A DNA stretch of 38,724 nt from Hydrogenophilales bacterium CG_4_10_14_3_um_filter_58_23 (GTDB lineage: Bacteria > Pseudomonadota > Gammaproteobacteria > Burkholderiales > Sulfuricellaceae): assembly GCA_002784065.1 (NCBI GenBank), contig PFJY01000096.1, forward strand, positions 1-38,724, read 5' to 3'. The position numbers were made by a program, and so were the translations under genes. The stretch's first letter is position 1. Each line of letters begins with the position of its first letter. Of the stretch, positions 18,260 to 27,600 are shown one piece after another. Below the pieces are notes generated by a model. The model saw only the letters and a list, made by a program, of their open reading frames with translations, was not told the origin of the DNA and made no database searches.

Positions 18260-18502
18260 ATAGCCCACGCGGTAGCCCACGCGGTAGCCCATATAGGCGG
18301 TGAAATCCACCATGATCGGCCCGGGGTAAAGCTGCACCATCGCCAGCCCTTCGTTGGTTTCCTCTTCCGTGAGCCAGCCGCGCCGGATCACCAGTGCACG
18401 CAGCTTCTGCAGGATCGCCATGCCGTAGGCCGTCAGGCCCACTTGCAGGAAGGCGAGAAAGATCGTGCGCAGGGGAACTGAGGGCGTATTCATGCCGGTC
18501 AA
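18260..18502 (-). pseudogene. Truncated chromate transporter (ChrA-type) remnant
   Basis: The first roughly 70 residues match the N-terminus of CHR-family chromate transporters: FLAFLQVGLTAYGMAILQKL, then RGWLTEEETNEGLAMVQLYP and GPIMVDFTAYMGYRVG. After this the homology stops at a tandem 12-bp repeat (TAGCCCACGCGG, twice, 18261-18284), which adds YRVG repeats. The frame then runs into unrelated sequence overlapping the end of the regulator gene. Full CHR proteins are about 180 (short) to 400 (long) residues, so this is a broken gene. It follows the ABC transporter ATPase gene on the same strand. Confidence 0.75.
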
Positions 18503-18530
18503 GTTGTTGGTGACGGAGAGTCATCCATGA

Positions 18531-19244
18531 TTACTCCAGCGCCCGCCCTTCCCCCGCCTCCTCGAAAGTCCGCCCGTCGCGGATGTTGTAGATGCGCCTG
18601 AAAGTGGGGATGATTTTCTCGTCATGGGTGACGACGATGATGGCGGTCTGGTACTGCGTGGCCATCTGGTTGAGGATGCGCATTACCGCCAGGGCACGTT
18701 CGCTGTCGAGCGGCGCGGTGGGTTCATCGGCGAGGATCACCGGTGGCCGGTTGGCCAGCGCACGGGCGATGGACACGCGCTGCTGCTCGCCACCGGAAAG
18801 TTCGGAGGTTTCCGCCTTCGCCCGGTGCGCCACATCGAGCGCCTGGAGTAACTCCAGCGCCCGTGCGCGGGCTTCTCCGTTGGGCCGCCCCGCCAGCATG
18901 GGCAACAGCGCCACGTTGTCGGTCACGTCGAGAAAAGGAATCAGATAAGGGGCCTGGAAGATGAAGCCGATGCGATCCCGGCGCAGCACCCGCAGGTCGG
19001 AAATCTTCCAGGCGTTGTCGTAAATCACCTCGCCGCCCAAGGTCATGCGGCCCTTGGTCGGTTCGATCACCGCCCCCAGGCATTTGAGCAGGGTGGTCTT
19101 GCCGGAGCCGCTGGGGCCGATGAGCCCGACCACCTCGCCGGGAGCGACGCTCATGTTCACTTCCTTGAGCGCATCGACGGCAGTGTCGCCCGCGCCGTAA
19201 CGCTTGCTCAAGCCTTCGATGTGGATGCCGATGCCTTTATCCAT
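18531..19244 (-). CDS. ABC transporter ATPase, LolD/MacB/DevA-type
   Basis: The 237-residue ATPase has Walker A GPSGSGKTT (about 43-51), the Q-loop in GFIFQAPYLIP, signature LSGGEQQR, Walker B VILADEPTAPLDS, and the switch His in VVTHD. It belongs to the MacB/LolD/DevA type, which works with FtsX-like permeases in mechanotransmission or export across the envelope rather than classical import. It is the third gene of the adaptor-permease-ATPase set, starting 1 nt after the permease gene. The substrate is unknown. Confidence 0.92.
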   Translation of the reverse strand: MDKGIGIHIEGLSKRYGAGDTAVDALKEVNMSVAPGEVVGLIGPSGSGKTTLLKCLGAVIEPTKGRMTLGGEVIYDNAWKISDLRVLRRDRIGFIFQAPYLIPFLDVTDNVALLPMLAGRPNGEARARALELLQALDVAHRAKAETSELSGGEQQRVSIARALANRPPVILADEPTAPLDSERALAVMRILNQMATQYQTAIIVVTHDEKIIPTFRRIYNIRDGRTFEEAGEGRALE

Positions 19245-19245
19245 G

Positions 19246-20439
19246 TCAGCCTCCGATCGCCGTCGCCGGATCGACTTTCAGCGCCGCGCGGATGGCCAGG
19301 GTGCTGGCGAGGGTGCACACCACCATCACCACCACGAAGCCGCGCGCGGCATCCTCGGGCAGCAGCAGCACGTACTTCGGGAACAGCGGCCCCCACAGCG
19401 TGGCGGCGATCTTGCCGACGATGAAGCCGATCACCCCCAGCCCCAGCGCCTGTTGCAGGATCATGCCGGCGATAGTGCGGTTATGCGTGCCGATCAGTTT
19501 CAGCACGGCGATCTCGCGGATTTTTCCGAGCGTCATGGTGTAGATGATGAAGGCGACGATGGCCGCGCTGACGATCATCAGGATCACCAGGAACATGCCG
19601 ATCTGCTTGGCCGCAGTGGCGATCAGCTTGGCGATGAGGATGTCTTCCATCTGCGCGCGGGTATACGCCTGCAGATGCTTCCAGCGGCGGATGTCCTGTG
19701 CCACCGCCTCGGGAGAGCGGCCCTCGGCCACCCGCACCAGCACCGCATTGACGTTGTGGTTGCTGGTCTGCGAGGCGTTGATGGCGTCCAGCAGGCCCGG
19801 CACGCCGGGGCGGTTGAGCGCGGGGTTGGCGGCGGTGCGGGCGCGCTCGTTGACGATGGCGTCGTTGTCCTTGAGGAATTGCGCTTCCTGGGCGTCCTTG
19901 AGGGGGATGAACACCATCGGGTCGCCGCCGGAGGACACCATGCGCCGGGTCAGCCCTACCACGGTGTAATCGTGGCGGCGGATGCGGATGCGGTCGCCGA
20001 CATGGAAGCGGCTCATGACGTCGGCTATCGCCTCGTAGTGGCCGCGGGTAACGCGCCGGCCCGCCACCAAGTAGCCCGGCTCGCCCGGCTGGGCGGGTTC
20101 GAAGCCCACCACCATGGCGCGCACGTCGGTGCTGCCTTTGCGTACCTGCATGGTGAGGTAAGTGACATTGGCGGCCTGCGCCACGCCGGGCATGCCGAGG
20201 ATGCCGCGATAGACATCGTCGTGGATGCTGGACGATTCGGCATAGGGGCCCAGCGTGTCCTTCTGCACCACCCACAGGTCGGCGCCGCTGTTGTTGAGCA
20301 GCACCTTGGCGTCGTCCACCATGCCGCGATAGACGCCCGCCATGGTGAAGGTGACGCCGATCAAGAGCCCGAGGCCCAGCCCGGTGAGGACGAACTTGCC
20401 CCAGGAATGCAGGATGTCGCGACCGGCGAGGCTGATCAT
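19246..20439 (-). CDS. FtsX/MacB-type ABC transporter permease
   Basis: The 397-residue protein has an N-terminal helix (KFVLTGLGLGLLIGVTF), a large periplasmic MacB-like domain (about 45-260), and three C-terminal helices (MFLVILMIVSAAIVAFIIYT onward) typical of FtsX/DevC permeases. A conserved GADLWVVQKDT stretch follows the first helix, as in DevC-like proteins. It overlaps the adaptor gene by 4 nt and is followed directly by the ATPase gene. Together they would span the periplasm in a MacAB/DevBCA-type machine; the outer-membrane partner could be the TolC-like protein encoded about 8 kb upstream in the same direction, which is inference. Confidence 0.9.
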   Translation of the reverse strand: MISLAGRDILHSWGKFVLTGLGLGLLIGVTFTMAGVYRGMVDDAKVLLNNSGADLWVVQKDTLGPYAESSSIHDDVYRGILGMPGVAQAANVTYLTMQVRKGSTDVRAMVVGFEPAQPGEPGYLVAGRRVTRGHYEAIADVMSRFHVGDRIRIRRHDYTVVGLTRRMVSSGGDPMVFIPLKDAQEAQFLKDNDAIVNERARTAANPALNRPGVPGLLDAINASQTSNHNVNAVLVRVAEGRSPEAVAQDIRRWKHLQAYTRAQMEDILIAKLIATAAKQIGMFLVILMIVSAAIVAFIIYTMTLGKIREIAVLKLIGTHNRTIAGMILQQALGLGVIGFIVGKIAATLWGPLFPKYVLLLPEDAARGFVVVMVVCTLASTLAIRAALKVDPATAIGG

Positions 20440-21626
20440 TTCGCGGCTCCGGCCACGGCGTCCACCACCTTGATACGGCTGTCGTCATTGAGCTCGCGCT
20501 CGCTATAGACCACCACCTCGTCGCCAGCCCTCAGCCCTTCGACAATCTGCACCTTGCCGTCGAGGCCCGTTGCGCCGGTCTTCACCGGCACGAAGCGCAA
20601 ACGCCCGTCTGAACGCAGCCACACGCCAGCCTGGGCGCCACGATAATGCAAGCTGGCATTCGGCACGATCAGCGCATCGCTCACGCCGGGCAGGTGCAGC
20701 GTCACGTCCGCCATTTCGTTGCTGGTCACGCCGGGCGGCAAGGTGTCGAAGGCCACTTGGGCGATGCGCTCCTCGGTTACGCTGTCGCTGATCGGTTCCA
20801 CGCGCGCCACCTTGCCTGCCAGCGCCTTGCCGGGACGGGAACGCAGCGTGATTTCTGCCGGCAGACCCGCGCGCAATCCCGCGGAACGGCCCTGATCCAG
20901 CCTCACCGTCACCCACAGGCTTGCGGGGTCCTCCAGCTTGAGTATGGACTGTCCGGCAATCACCGTGGAGCCGGGCTCGGCATCACGCGACGTCACAACG
21001 CCATCGACCGGGACCAGCAAACGGATATTCCCGCGCTGCTGCTGCGCTGCCTCGCGCTCGGCTTCGAGGCGGGCAAGGTCATGCCGGGCGCTGACCAGCG
21101 CGGATTCGGCGGCGGTCAACTGGGCATCCGCCGATTGCTGTTGCTGCAATTTGGTATCCACCACGCTCTGGCTGACGAAGTTCTTTTTGCCCAGATCGAC
21201 GTAGCGCCGCACCTCGCTGGCAGCCAGTGCCTGGCGGCTTTTCGCATCCTGAACCTGGGCCTCGGCGGTAGTCACGGCGCTGCGGCCGCGCTCGGTCGCA
21301 GCCACTGCTGAAGCCACCCGCTTGTCGAGATCCACCGGATCCATTTCCGCCAGCAATTGGCCCGCTTTCACGCTGTCTCCCACATCCACCAGCACGCTTC
21401 TCACCCGTCCGGCGGCAGTCGGCCCGATGAGGTAAGCGCGCCGCGCCTCGACCGTGCCGATGCCTGACAGGGCGGGGGCCACTTCTCCTGTGGTAACCCG
21501 GGTCACGGTCACCTTGATCGGCGCGAGCGGGCCGCTCGTCGTCGCCAACCAGGCGAAGGCTATCAACAACGCAACGCCGAAGGCGGCAAACCAGACCTGA
21601 CGCGGCAAGGTAAAGGGAATTTTCAT
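20436..21626 (-). CDS. HlyD/MacA-type periplasmic adaptor
   Basis: The 396-residue membrane fusion protein has one N-terminal helix (VWFAAFGVALLIAFAWLAT). A lipoyl-like half follows (GRVRSVLVDVGDSVKAGQLL), then a long alpha-hairpin with coiled-coil character (about 100-200), the second lipoyl half (LLVPVDGVVTSRDAEPGSTV), and beta-barrel and membrane-proximal domains. These are the expected parts of an adaptor linking an ABC permease to an outer membrane channel. It is first in a three-gene unit and lies 26 nt downstream of the TauE/SafE gene. Confidence 0.9.
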   Translation of the reverse strand: MKIPFTLPRQVWFAAFGVALLIAFAWLATTSGPLAPIKVTVTRVTTGEVAPALSGIGTVEARRAYLIGPTAAGRVRSVLVDVGDSVKAGQLLAEMDPVDLDKRVASAVAATERGRSAVTTAEAQVQDAKSRQALAASEVRRYVDLGKKNFVSQSVVDTKLQQQQSADAQLTAAESALVSARHDLARLEAEREAAQQQRGNIRLLVPVDGVVTSRDAEPGSTVIAGQSILKLEDPASLWVTVRLDQGRSAGLRAGLPAEITLRSRPGKALAGKVARVEPISDSVTEERIAQVAFDTLPPGVTSNEMADVTLHLPGVSDALIVPNASLHYRGAQAGVWLRSDGRLRFVPVKTGATGLDGKVQIVEGLRAGDEVVVYSERELNDDSRIKVVDAVAGAAK

Positions 21627-21652
21627 GGCTTCAGTCCAATCAGTTCACAACA

Positions 21653-22552
21653 TCACAACAAATAGAACCCGCTTAAAACGGCAAGAAGTACGCCCAGCGA
21701 CCCTTTCAGCACCTGCTGTGGAACATGCCTCTGACAGGCCGCTCCCAGATACATCCCGGCCAATCCGCCCAGGCCGAACAGGCTACCCAGCCACCAGTCG
21801 GGTGATGCATAGCCGCCGCCGGGCAACGGCAGAAAAGAATAGACTAGCACGCCAACCACCGAGGTGACGAAAGTTCCCGCTAGCGCCGCGCCTGCCACGA
21901 CATGGATCGGCAGGCGGAACACCGCGATGCAGAACGGCGCGATGATCGCCCCGCCGCCGATACCATAGGTGCCGCCGATGATGCCCACCATGAAAGCCAG
22001 GGCCAGCATGGCGGGGGTACTGAATTCATGCACACAGCCTTGGAAGGTGAATATCACGCGCTCGCGTCCGACGTGCAGGATGCGCAGGCTCATGTCCGAT
22101 GTTGCCGCAACCGTGCCGGGTTGCTGCGGTTTCCTGGCCGCCCACGGAATAAACCCGGACAGCAAACGCCAGCTCAGGTACAACAAAACGGCGCCAACGA
22201 ACAATTTGAAACGCGCTGCATCCGGCAAATACAGGACGCGCAGATAGAACCCCAGCACGATGCCGGGCAGCGTGCCCAAGGTGATGAGCCCCGCCAACGG
22301 CCAGAACATCCGCCCTTCGCGCACGTAGCGCCACACCCCGCCGGGCGTGGCGAACAGGTTGAACACCAGATTGGTGGCGCTGGCGGCAGGACCGGCGAAC
22401 CCCAGCACACTCATCTGGAACGGCATCAGCAAGAAGGCACCGGAGATGCCGACCATGGAACAGAAAAAAGAGAGCACGAATGCCACCAAGGGCGGTAGCC
22501 ACAGCCAGGTTTCCACCCCCGAGGAAGAAAAGTGCCAGTAAAGGGCGCTCAC
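21653..22552 (-). CDS. TauE/SafE-family sulfite/organosulfonate exporter-like permease
   Basis: The 299-residue integral membrane protein has eight or so hydrophobic helices in two repeats. It carries the TauE/SafE signatures SMVGISGAFLLMPFQ in the first half and GIIGGTYGIGGGAIIAPF in the second. A cytoplasmic loop of about 50 residues separates them. Family members export sulfite, sulfoacetate or related anions. The ATG at 22552 overlaps the end of the metallo-beta-lactamase-fold gene by 4 nt. The sulfur-flavoured surroundings fit sulfur anion export, though many members are uncharacterised. Confidence 0.88.
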   Translation of the reverse strand: MSALYWHFSSSGVETWLWLPPLVAFVLSFFCSMVGISGAFLLMPFQMSVLGFAGPAASATNLVFNLFATPGGVWRYVREGRMFWPLAGLITLGTLPGIVLGFYLRVLYLPDAARFKLFVGAVLLYLSWRLLSGFIPWAARKPQQPGTVAATSDMSLRILHVGRERVIFTFQGCVHEFSTPAMLALAFMVGIIGGTYGIGGGAIIAPFCIAVFRLPIHVVAGAALAGTFVTSVVGVLVYSFLPLPGGGYASPDWWLGSLFGLGGLAGMYLGAACQRHVPQQVLKGSLGVLLAVLSGFYLL

Positions 22553-23469
22553 GGGTTCTCTAATTCCAGGTAAACATTGCTGGCGTTGAACCGGTGCAGG
22601 CTATCGAAGTTCCGCAGCGAACGGTAGGCGCCATCGTCCAGGGTATTGATGGCGGTTTCCAGGTCGCCCCAGTCTTTCACCGCCTGGGCCATGTGGCTGC
22701 GTAGCAGTCGCAGGTAGTCCCGTGTGTCATGTTGGGCTTGGGCAAGATCGCAGATGTTTCCATGGCCGGGAACGATAAGTTTCGGTGCCAGCTTCTCCAT
22801 CGCCGCGAAGGAATCAAGCCAGTCGCGGCTACTGCCGAAAGGGAAAACACCCAGCATGCGATCCACGAACACCAGGTCGCCGGAAAACAGCACGTTCTGC
22901 TTCGGCAGCCAAACCACGCTGTCTCCCGGCGTATGGCCGCCGTGGAAATGCAGTAGCCGGATTTCCTGCCCGCCCAGACGCAGGGTTTCGGACTGGTCGA
23001 AGAAACGGTCGGGATTGACTGGCTGCGTTCCCGCCATTTTCTTGCCCAAGGTTTGGCGCAGACCGTCCAGCTGCATCCCGCCCCGCGCCTGCATGTCGGC
23101 CAAGGCGGGCCGGGCGGCAACAATCTCGGCGCCGATGGATTTGAAGTAACCGTTGCCCAGCCAGCGGTGATCCTGGCCGCCGGTATTGACGACCATTTTC
23201 ACCGGCTGGCTGGTCACCGTCTTGATGGCGCGATGGATTTTTTTCGCCACCTGCCAAGTGGGGCCGCTGTCGATCACAACCACGCCGTCACCGGTGACGA
23301 TAAAGCCAGTGTTGGCGTTCATGCCTTCGTTGTCGGTGGTGCGCATCCCGGTATCGCCGATGAAGGCGTACACATCGGGAGCCACCTTGACCGGCGTGAG
23401 GGTAAACGCAAAAGCATCGCCCACCGCCAGGCAAGAGAGGAACAGAATAATTCTGGTCAGGCGGATCAT
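22549..23469 (-). CDS. Exported metallo-beta-lactamase-fold protein with altered metal motif
   Basis: The 306-residue protein has a signal peptide (IILFLSCLAVGDAFA) and a metallo-beta-lactamase fold resembling SoxH and the quinoprotein-relay hydrolases. Later metal ligands are present: GGHTPGD, FSGDLVF and VPGHG. The first motif, normally HxHxDH, reads TGGQDH (Thr96, Gly98, Asp100, His101), so two ligands of one zinc site are absent while Asp and His of the other remain. The start at 23469 gives the signal peptide; a longer version overlaps the cytochrome gene. It lies 5 nt after the cytochrome gene and overlaps TauE/SafE. Confidence 0.85.
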   Translation of the reverse strand: MIRLTRIILFLSCLAVGDAFAFTLTPVKVAPDVYAFIGDTGMRTTDNEGMNANTGFIVTGDGVVVIDSGPTWQVAKKIHRAIKTVTSQPVKMVVNTGGQDHRWLGNGYFKSIGAEIVAARPALADMQARGGMQLDGLRQTLGKKMAGTQPVNPDRFFDQSETLRLGGQEIRLLHFHGGHTPGDSVVWLPKQNVLFSGDLVFVDRMLGVFPFGSSRDWLDSFAAMEKLAPKLIVPGHGNICDLAQAQHDTRDYLRLLRSHMAQAVKDWGDLETAINTLDDGAYRSLRNFDSLHRFNASNVYLELENP

Positions 23470-23474
23470 TTTAT

Positions 23475-23906
23475 TTATTGAACACGGTAAGTCGAGTGGC
23501 AGGCCACGCACTGCTGTGTCACCTTCGACAGGCTATCCAGGGCGCGGGGGAGATCGCCTTCCTGCGCGGCCATGGCAAAACGGCTTGCGGCATGATGCAT
23601 CTCCGTGCCAATCGCCTGCATCCCCTTGGGCATGTACGGCGCCATGTGGGAGGCGTTATGCGCGACCATCGAAGTCATTCCAAGCCGGTGTTCGGCGATG
23701 TCCGCCGCCTTGTCCAGTTCCGATTTGGCCAGCAGCGCCAGAATTTCGTTCAGCGCCGCCAAATGGTCGCGCATGTTGGAAAGCTGATGCTGTCTCATCA
23801 TCTCGGGAAAATTGACCTTCTCGCGGGTATCGTCAGCCGCTTCGACGGAAGGCAGAATGCCCGCCGCCAAGGCCAGCACGCACACGATTTTAAAGAGTTT
23901 TTTCAT
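23475..23906 (-). CDS. Periplasmic c-type cytochrome, c'-like
   Basis: The 143-residue protein has a signal peptide (LFKIVCVLALAAGILPSVEA), a helical body, and one heme-binding motif CVACH close to the C-terminus. That is the layout of cytochrome c'/c556-type four-helix bundles. The body is rich in His and Met (HNASHMAPYMPKGM and EMHHAASRFAM), which could include an axial ligand. It follows the Crp/Fnr gene after a roughly 100-bp gap containing a large palindrome, and precedes the metallo-beta-lactamase-fold gene. A role in periplasmic electron transfer or small-ligand binding is inferred from the fold. Confidence 0.87.
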   Translation of the reverse strand: MKKLFKIVCVLALAAGILPSVEAADDTREKVNFPEMMRQHQLSNMRDHLAALNEILALLAKSELDKAADIAEHRLGMTSMVAHNASHMAPYMPKGMQAIGTEMHHAASRFAMAAQEGDLPRALDSLSKVTQQCVACHSTYRVQ

Positions 23907-23955
23907 GTTTTGATACCTCGGCACATTAATCGGAAGGCTCATCTTAAATCAGGCT

Positions 23956-23997
23956 CCCGCATACCGGATATGATTTCAGTCATATACGGTATGCGGG
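23956..23997. promoter_or_regulatory. Long palindrome with a CRP-like core upstream of a cytochrome gene
   Basis: The arms CCCGCATACCG (23956-23966) and CGGTATGCGGG (23987-23997) are perfect. Inside, after one mismatched pair, lies ATATGA-TTTCAG-TCATAT, so the whole is an 18-bp-arm dyad around 6 nt. The core TATGA-N6-TCATA has the geometry of CRP-family operators (TGTGA-N6-TCACA). It lies between a Crp/Fnr-family gene and the cytochrome gene it would control. No T-run follows on either strand, so a terminator is less likely. Confidence 0.6.
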
Positions 23998-24007
23998 ATA
24001 ACCGTTT

Positions 24008-24613
24008 TCAAGCATTTCCCAACAGTCTCAGGATCTGGCCTTGCCTTTCGATCAACCCGCGCGCTTCCATATCATTCAGCGTCCGGTAGAGTGTTTCGTG
24101 GGCCAAGTTCATTTCCGCCGCCCACGCCTTGAGCGACCCGGGCAAATGGACCTCGCCTGTTTCTTCGGCGCCTTCAGTCAGAAGATAATGCAGCACGCGA
24201 TCGGATGCGCCCTTCAGGCTCAGCCGTTCGAAACGTTTGCGCAGGGCGCGCAGATTTCCCGCCAGTTCCATGGCCCAGGCGAAGGCAAAACTGCTGTCGC
24301 CCTCCAGAAAAGTGCGGAACACCTTTACCGGAATGGTTAACAGCGTTCCCTCTGCCGTGCAAATCGCAGTGCAATGATAGTATTCGGCACCCAGGCTGGC
24401 TTCGGCAAAATATTCCCCCGCACCGGCACGATGAAGCAATATCTCACCGCCGTCTGCGCCATAACGAACCAGCCTGATTTCCCCAGCGACCACGCGATAT
24501 ATCGCTTGAACGTTATCGCCGAGATGAAACAGCTGTTCGCCTTTCCTGATTGGCCCGATCCTGCAAGTCTGCCTCAGTTCAGACGGGAAAAATGACGGGA
24601 AAAAATCTTCCAT
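24008..24613 (-). CDS. Crp/Fnr-family transcriptional regulator
   Basis: The 201-residue regulator has an N-terminal cyclic-nucleotide-binding-type beta-barrel (KGEQLFHLGDNVQAIYRVVAG, GEYFAEASLG), a long dimerisation helix, and a C-terminal winged helix-turn-helix (LKAWAAEMNLAHETLYRTLN, ARGLIERQG). The four-Cys N-terminal cluster of FNR is absent, so it is not a classical FNR; the Cys in HCTAICTAEG could be sensory. The ATG at 24613 is chosen; the upstream alternative is a TTG. It follows the RND pump gene by 45 bp and faces the palindrome upstream of the cytochrome gene, its probable target. Confidence 0.88.
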   Translation of the reverse strand: MEDFFPSFFPSELRQTCRIGPIRKGEQLFHLGDNVQAIYRVVAGEIRLVRYGADGGEILLHRAGAGEYFAEASLGAEYYHCTAICTAEGTLLTIPVKVFRTFLEGDSSFAFAWAMELAGNLRALRKRFERLSLKGASDRVLHYLLTEGAEETGEVHLPGSLKAWAAEMNLAHETLYRTLNDMEARGLIERQGQILRLLGNA

Positions 24614-24658
24614 AGAGATTAGAGAACCTCGATATTCAACGAACAACAAGGGCTGGAA

Positions 24659-27600
24659 TCAGCGTTGTTTTTCAGATACCCACACATAGAACATCGGCAG
24701 ATAGAACAGGGAGAGCACCGTCCCCAACAATAGCCCGCCGATCGCCGCATCGGCCAACGGAGAAAGGCGCTCCAACCCCACCGCGCGCTGCATGGCGATC
24801 GGAATCATGCCGGCGATGGTGCCGAAGGCGGTCATCAGGATCGGCCGGTAGCGCAACCGGATCGAGTCCATTGCCGCCTCGAATGCGCCACTGCCCGCGC
24901 GACGACGCTCCTGAATGAAATCCACCATCAGGATGGAGTTTTTGATGATGATGGAAAACAGCAGGACGATGCCGAGAATGGCGGGCAAAGCCAGCGCCTT
25001 GTTGAAGGCCAGCAGCCCCCATACCGCACCGATGGCTGAAAGCGGCAAGATGATGATCGACAGCAGCGCCAAAGCAACGCTGCCGTAGGCGGGAGTAAGC
25101 ACTCCGAACAGCAGCAGCACGCCCATCCCCAAACCCGTCAACATGCGCTTGCTTGAATCTGCTCCCGCTGCATTATCGCCCATGTCGCTGGCTTCCACGC
25201 CCGGCGGCAGCACCTTCTGTACCGCGGCAAGAGAGTTCTCGCTCAGAATGCTGATCGGCGCAGTATTGCGATAGCCCAGCACGTCCATGCTGTAGCGGTT
25301 GCCGTTGGTGGTGAGCAGGGAAAGCCCCGGCTGGTTGACGATAGTGCTGATTTCGCCCAGGCTCACCGTGCTGCCGTCCGGCAAGGGGATGGGCAGCAGG
25401 CTCAGGGTCGCCGGGTTGGATCGGTAGGGTTCGCTAAAATAGCTGCGAACCGGGATGGCGCTTACCGTGGGCAGCTTGCTCATGCTGGCCACGGCCGCGC
25501 CCTTCAGGGGCAACTGGGCGAGCACGACGTCGGGGGTCAGGCCGAGCGTGCGCAGTTTGTCCTCGTTCAGCACCAGGCTGGCTTCCGTGGTGTTGGCGTC
25601 CCAGCTCACCGACACCGAGGACAATCCGGGAACGGTTTGCAGTGCCGCCTTGACGCGTTCGGCAGCAGCCGGCAACAGCCGCCAGTCTTCGGCTGTAAGG
25701 CGGATGTCGACCGGCGCCTTGATGGTGGAAAGCGCGGTAGCGCCCGAGTCATAGGCATCGGCGATAGTCACCCCCGGCAGGGCCGCAAGCTGGCGGCGCA
25801 AATCCGCCTCGATCTGCCAACTGCTTTCCTTGCGCTCCAGGCGGTTGACGTAGGTGATGGCGAAGGTCGCCTCCGCCGGCAACTGGCCGGAGCCGAGGGA
25901 AATCACCCCCGCCTCGGAACCGAATGTCGCGCTCACCCGCTGCACCCGCTGGTCCTGCATCAGGCGTGCCTCGAAAGCCTTGAGCCGGTTTTCCGCCACA
26001 TCCACCGGCTCGTTGGCGCCGAATTTCACGTGCACCCGCACGATGCCGGTATCCATCGGCGGCAGCGCGTCCCTGCCGATCAGGGGAATGATGGTCTTGA
26101 AGCTGAACACCAGCAGCATGAAGGCGGGAATCACCAGGATCATGCGGCGGAAAAATCCGCCGTTGAAGGCGAAACGCAGTGCGCCGGCATAGAGTCCCGC
26201 TCCCGGCGCCACGGTGCGCTGGTAAAATTTTTCCATGAAGAGTTCGAGGCGGTTCTTGGGCGGCAAGCCGTTGCGGTACCAGAAGACAGAAAGACGGGGG
26301 ATGAAGGTCACCGCCACGAAATAGGAGGTGAATACCGCGATCACCACCGCCAGAATCAGGTGCTTGAATATCTGCTGGGAAAAGTCGCCGACGAACATCA
26401 GCGGCGCAATCACCACCGCCGTCGCCAGGGTGCCGACGAATACCGGGAACAGCACCTCCTCGGTGCCCCTGCGGATGGCGGTCTGCACGTCCTCATGCAG
26501 TTCGCCCAGGTGGCGTTCGATATTCTCCAGCACCACCACGGCGTCGTCCACCAGCATCCCCAGCGCCAGGATGATTCCGGTCATGACCAGGATATTCAGC
26601 TCCTTGCCGGTCAGCCACAGGATCGCCAGGGTGGAAAGGAACACCAGCGGGATCGACACCAGCGCCGTCGCCACCGCGCGCCAGTTGCCGAGGAAGAACA
26701 GGATCACCACGCTGGTGAAGATAATGGCGTCGCGCAGCGCCTCCACCATGTTGGCGTTGGAGGTCTGGATCAGCTCGCCCTGGGTGTCGGCTATGGAAAA
26801 TTCGATGTTGGGATAACGCGCCTTGAGCCGGGGCAGCTGCGCCTCGATATCGTTGATCGTCGCCTGCACCGCGCCTCCCGGCGCGCGCAACACCGCCACC
26901 GCGATGGCGGGCTTGCCGTTGCCGTGATAGGCGGAATAGCGCTCGGCATGGTCGAGGCGCAGTTCCGCCACGTCGCCCAGCGTCAGGCCGTGGATCAACG
27001 GCAGCAGGCGCAACGCCTCGACGTTGGCGCGCTCGCCGTAGATCGTCAGGGTCAGGCTGCTATCCTTGCCCTGGGCGGTACCCAGCGGCCAATCGCGATT
27101 GAGCTTGCCGAGCAGGTCCTGCAATTGCGCCTGGGAAATGCGGTAGCGGGCAAGCTTGAGGGGGTCGAACTCGACTCGCACCGCCGGCTCGTAGCCGCCA
27201 AAAATCTCCACGTTGGCAATCGCCGGTTGGGTGATGAGGGCAGTGCGGACATCGTTCTCCGCCAGCAAGCGCACCTGGGCCAGAGTCAGGCCGCTGCCCG
27301 CCTTGGGCGAAAGCGCCAGCACCATTACCGGCGAAGTGAAGCCACCCACCGCGTAGACGCTGGAAGGCGGCACCTCGGGAGGTAGCTTGCCGCGCACCCT
27401 GGAGAGCGCGTTATTCACGTCCAGCAGCGCCGCATCCAGCCCCTTCTCGTAATTGAACTCGGCGCGCACGATCGAGACTTCGTTCTTGTTGGTGCTCTGC
27501 ACGTCGCGCACGTGGGAGAGGGCATACAGCTCCTGCTCGATCGGGCGCGACAGCTTCTGCGCCACGGTCAGCGCGGACGCACCGGGCAACTGGGTGATCA

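Noticed and set aside
19204-20508. Long plus-strand frame opposite the FtsX-type permease
   Set aside because: Low-complexity His/Asp-rich translation, antisense to a conserved permease.
23956-23997. Palindrome as an intrinsic terminator of the Crp/Fnr gene
   Set aside because: No T-run follows on either strand; the dyad core fits a regulator site better.
25637-27385. Long plus-strand frame opposite the RND pump gene
   Set aside because: It is His/Gln/Arg-rich, has no domain, and lies wholly antisense to a well-conserved pump gene; a by-product of GC-rich codon use.
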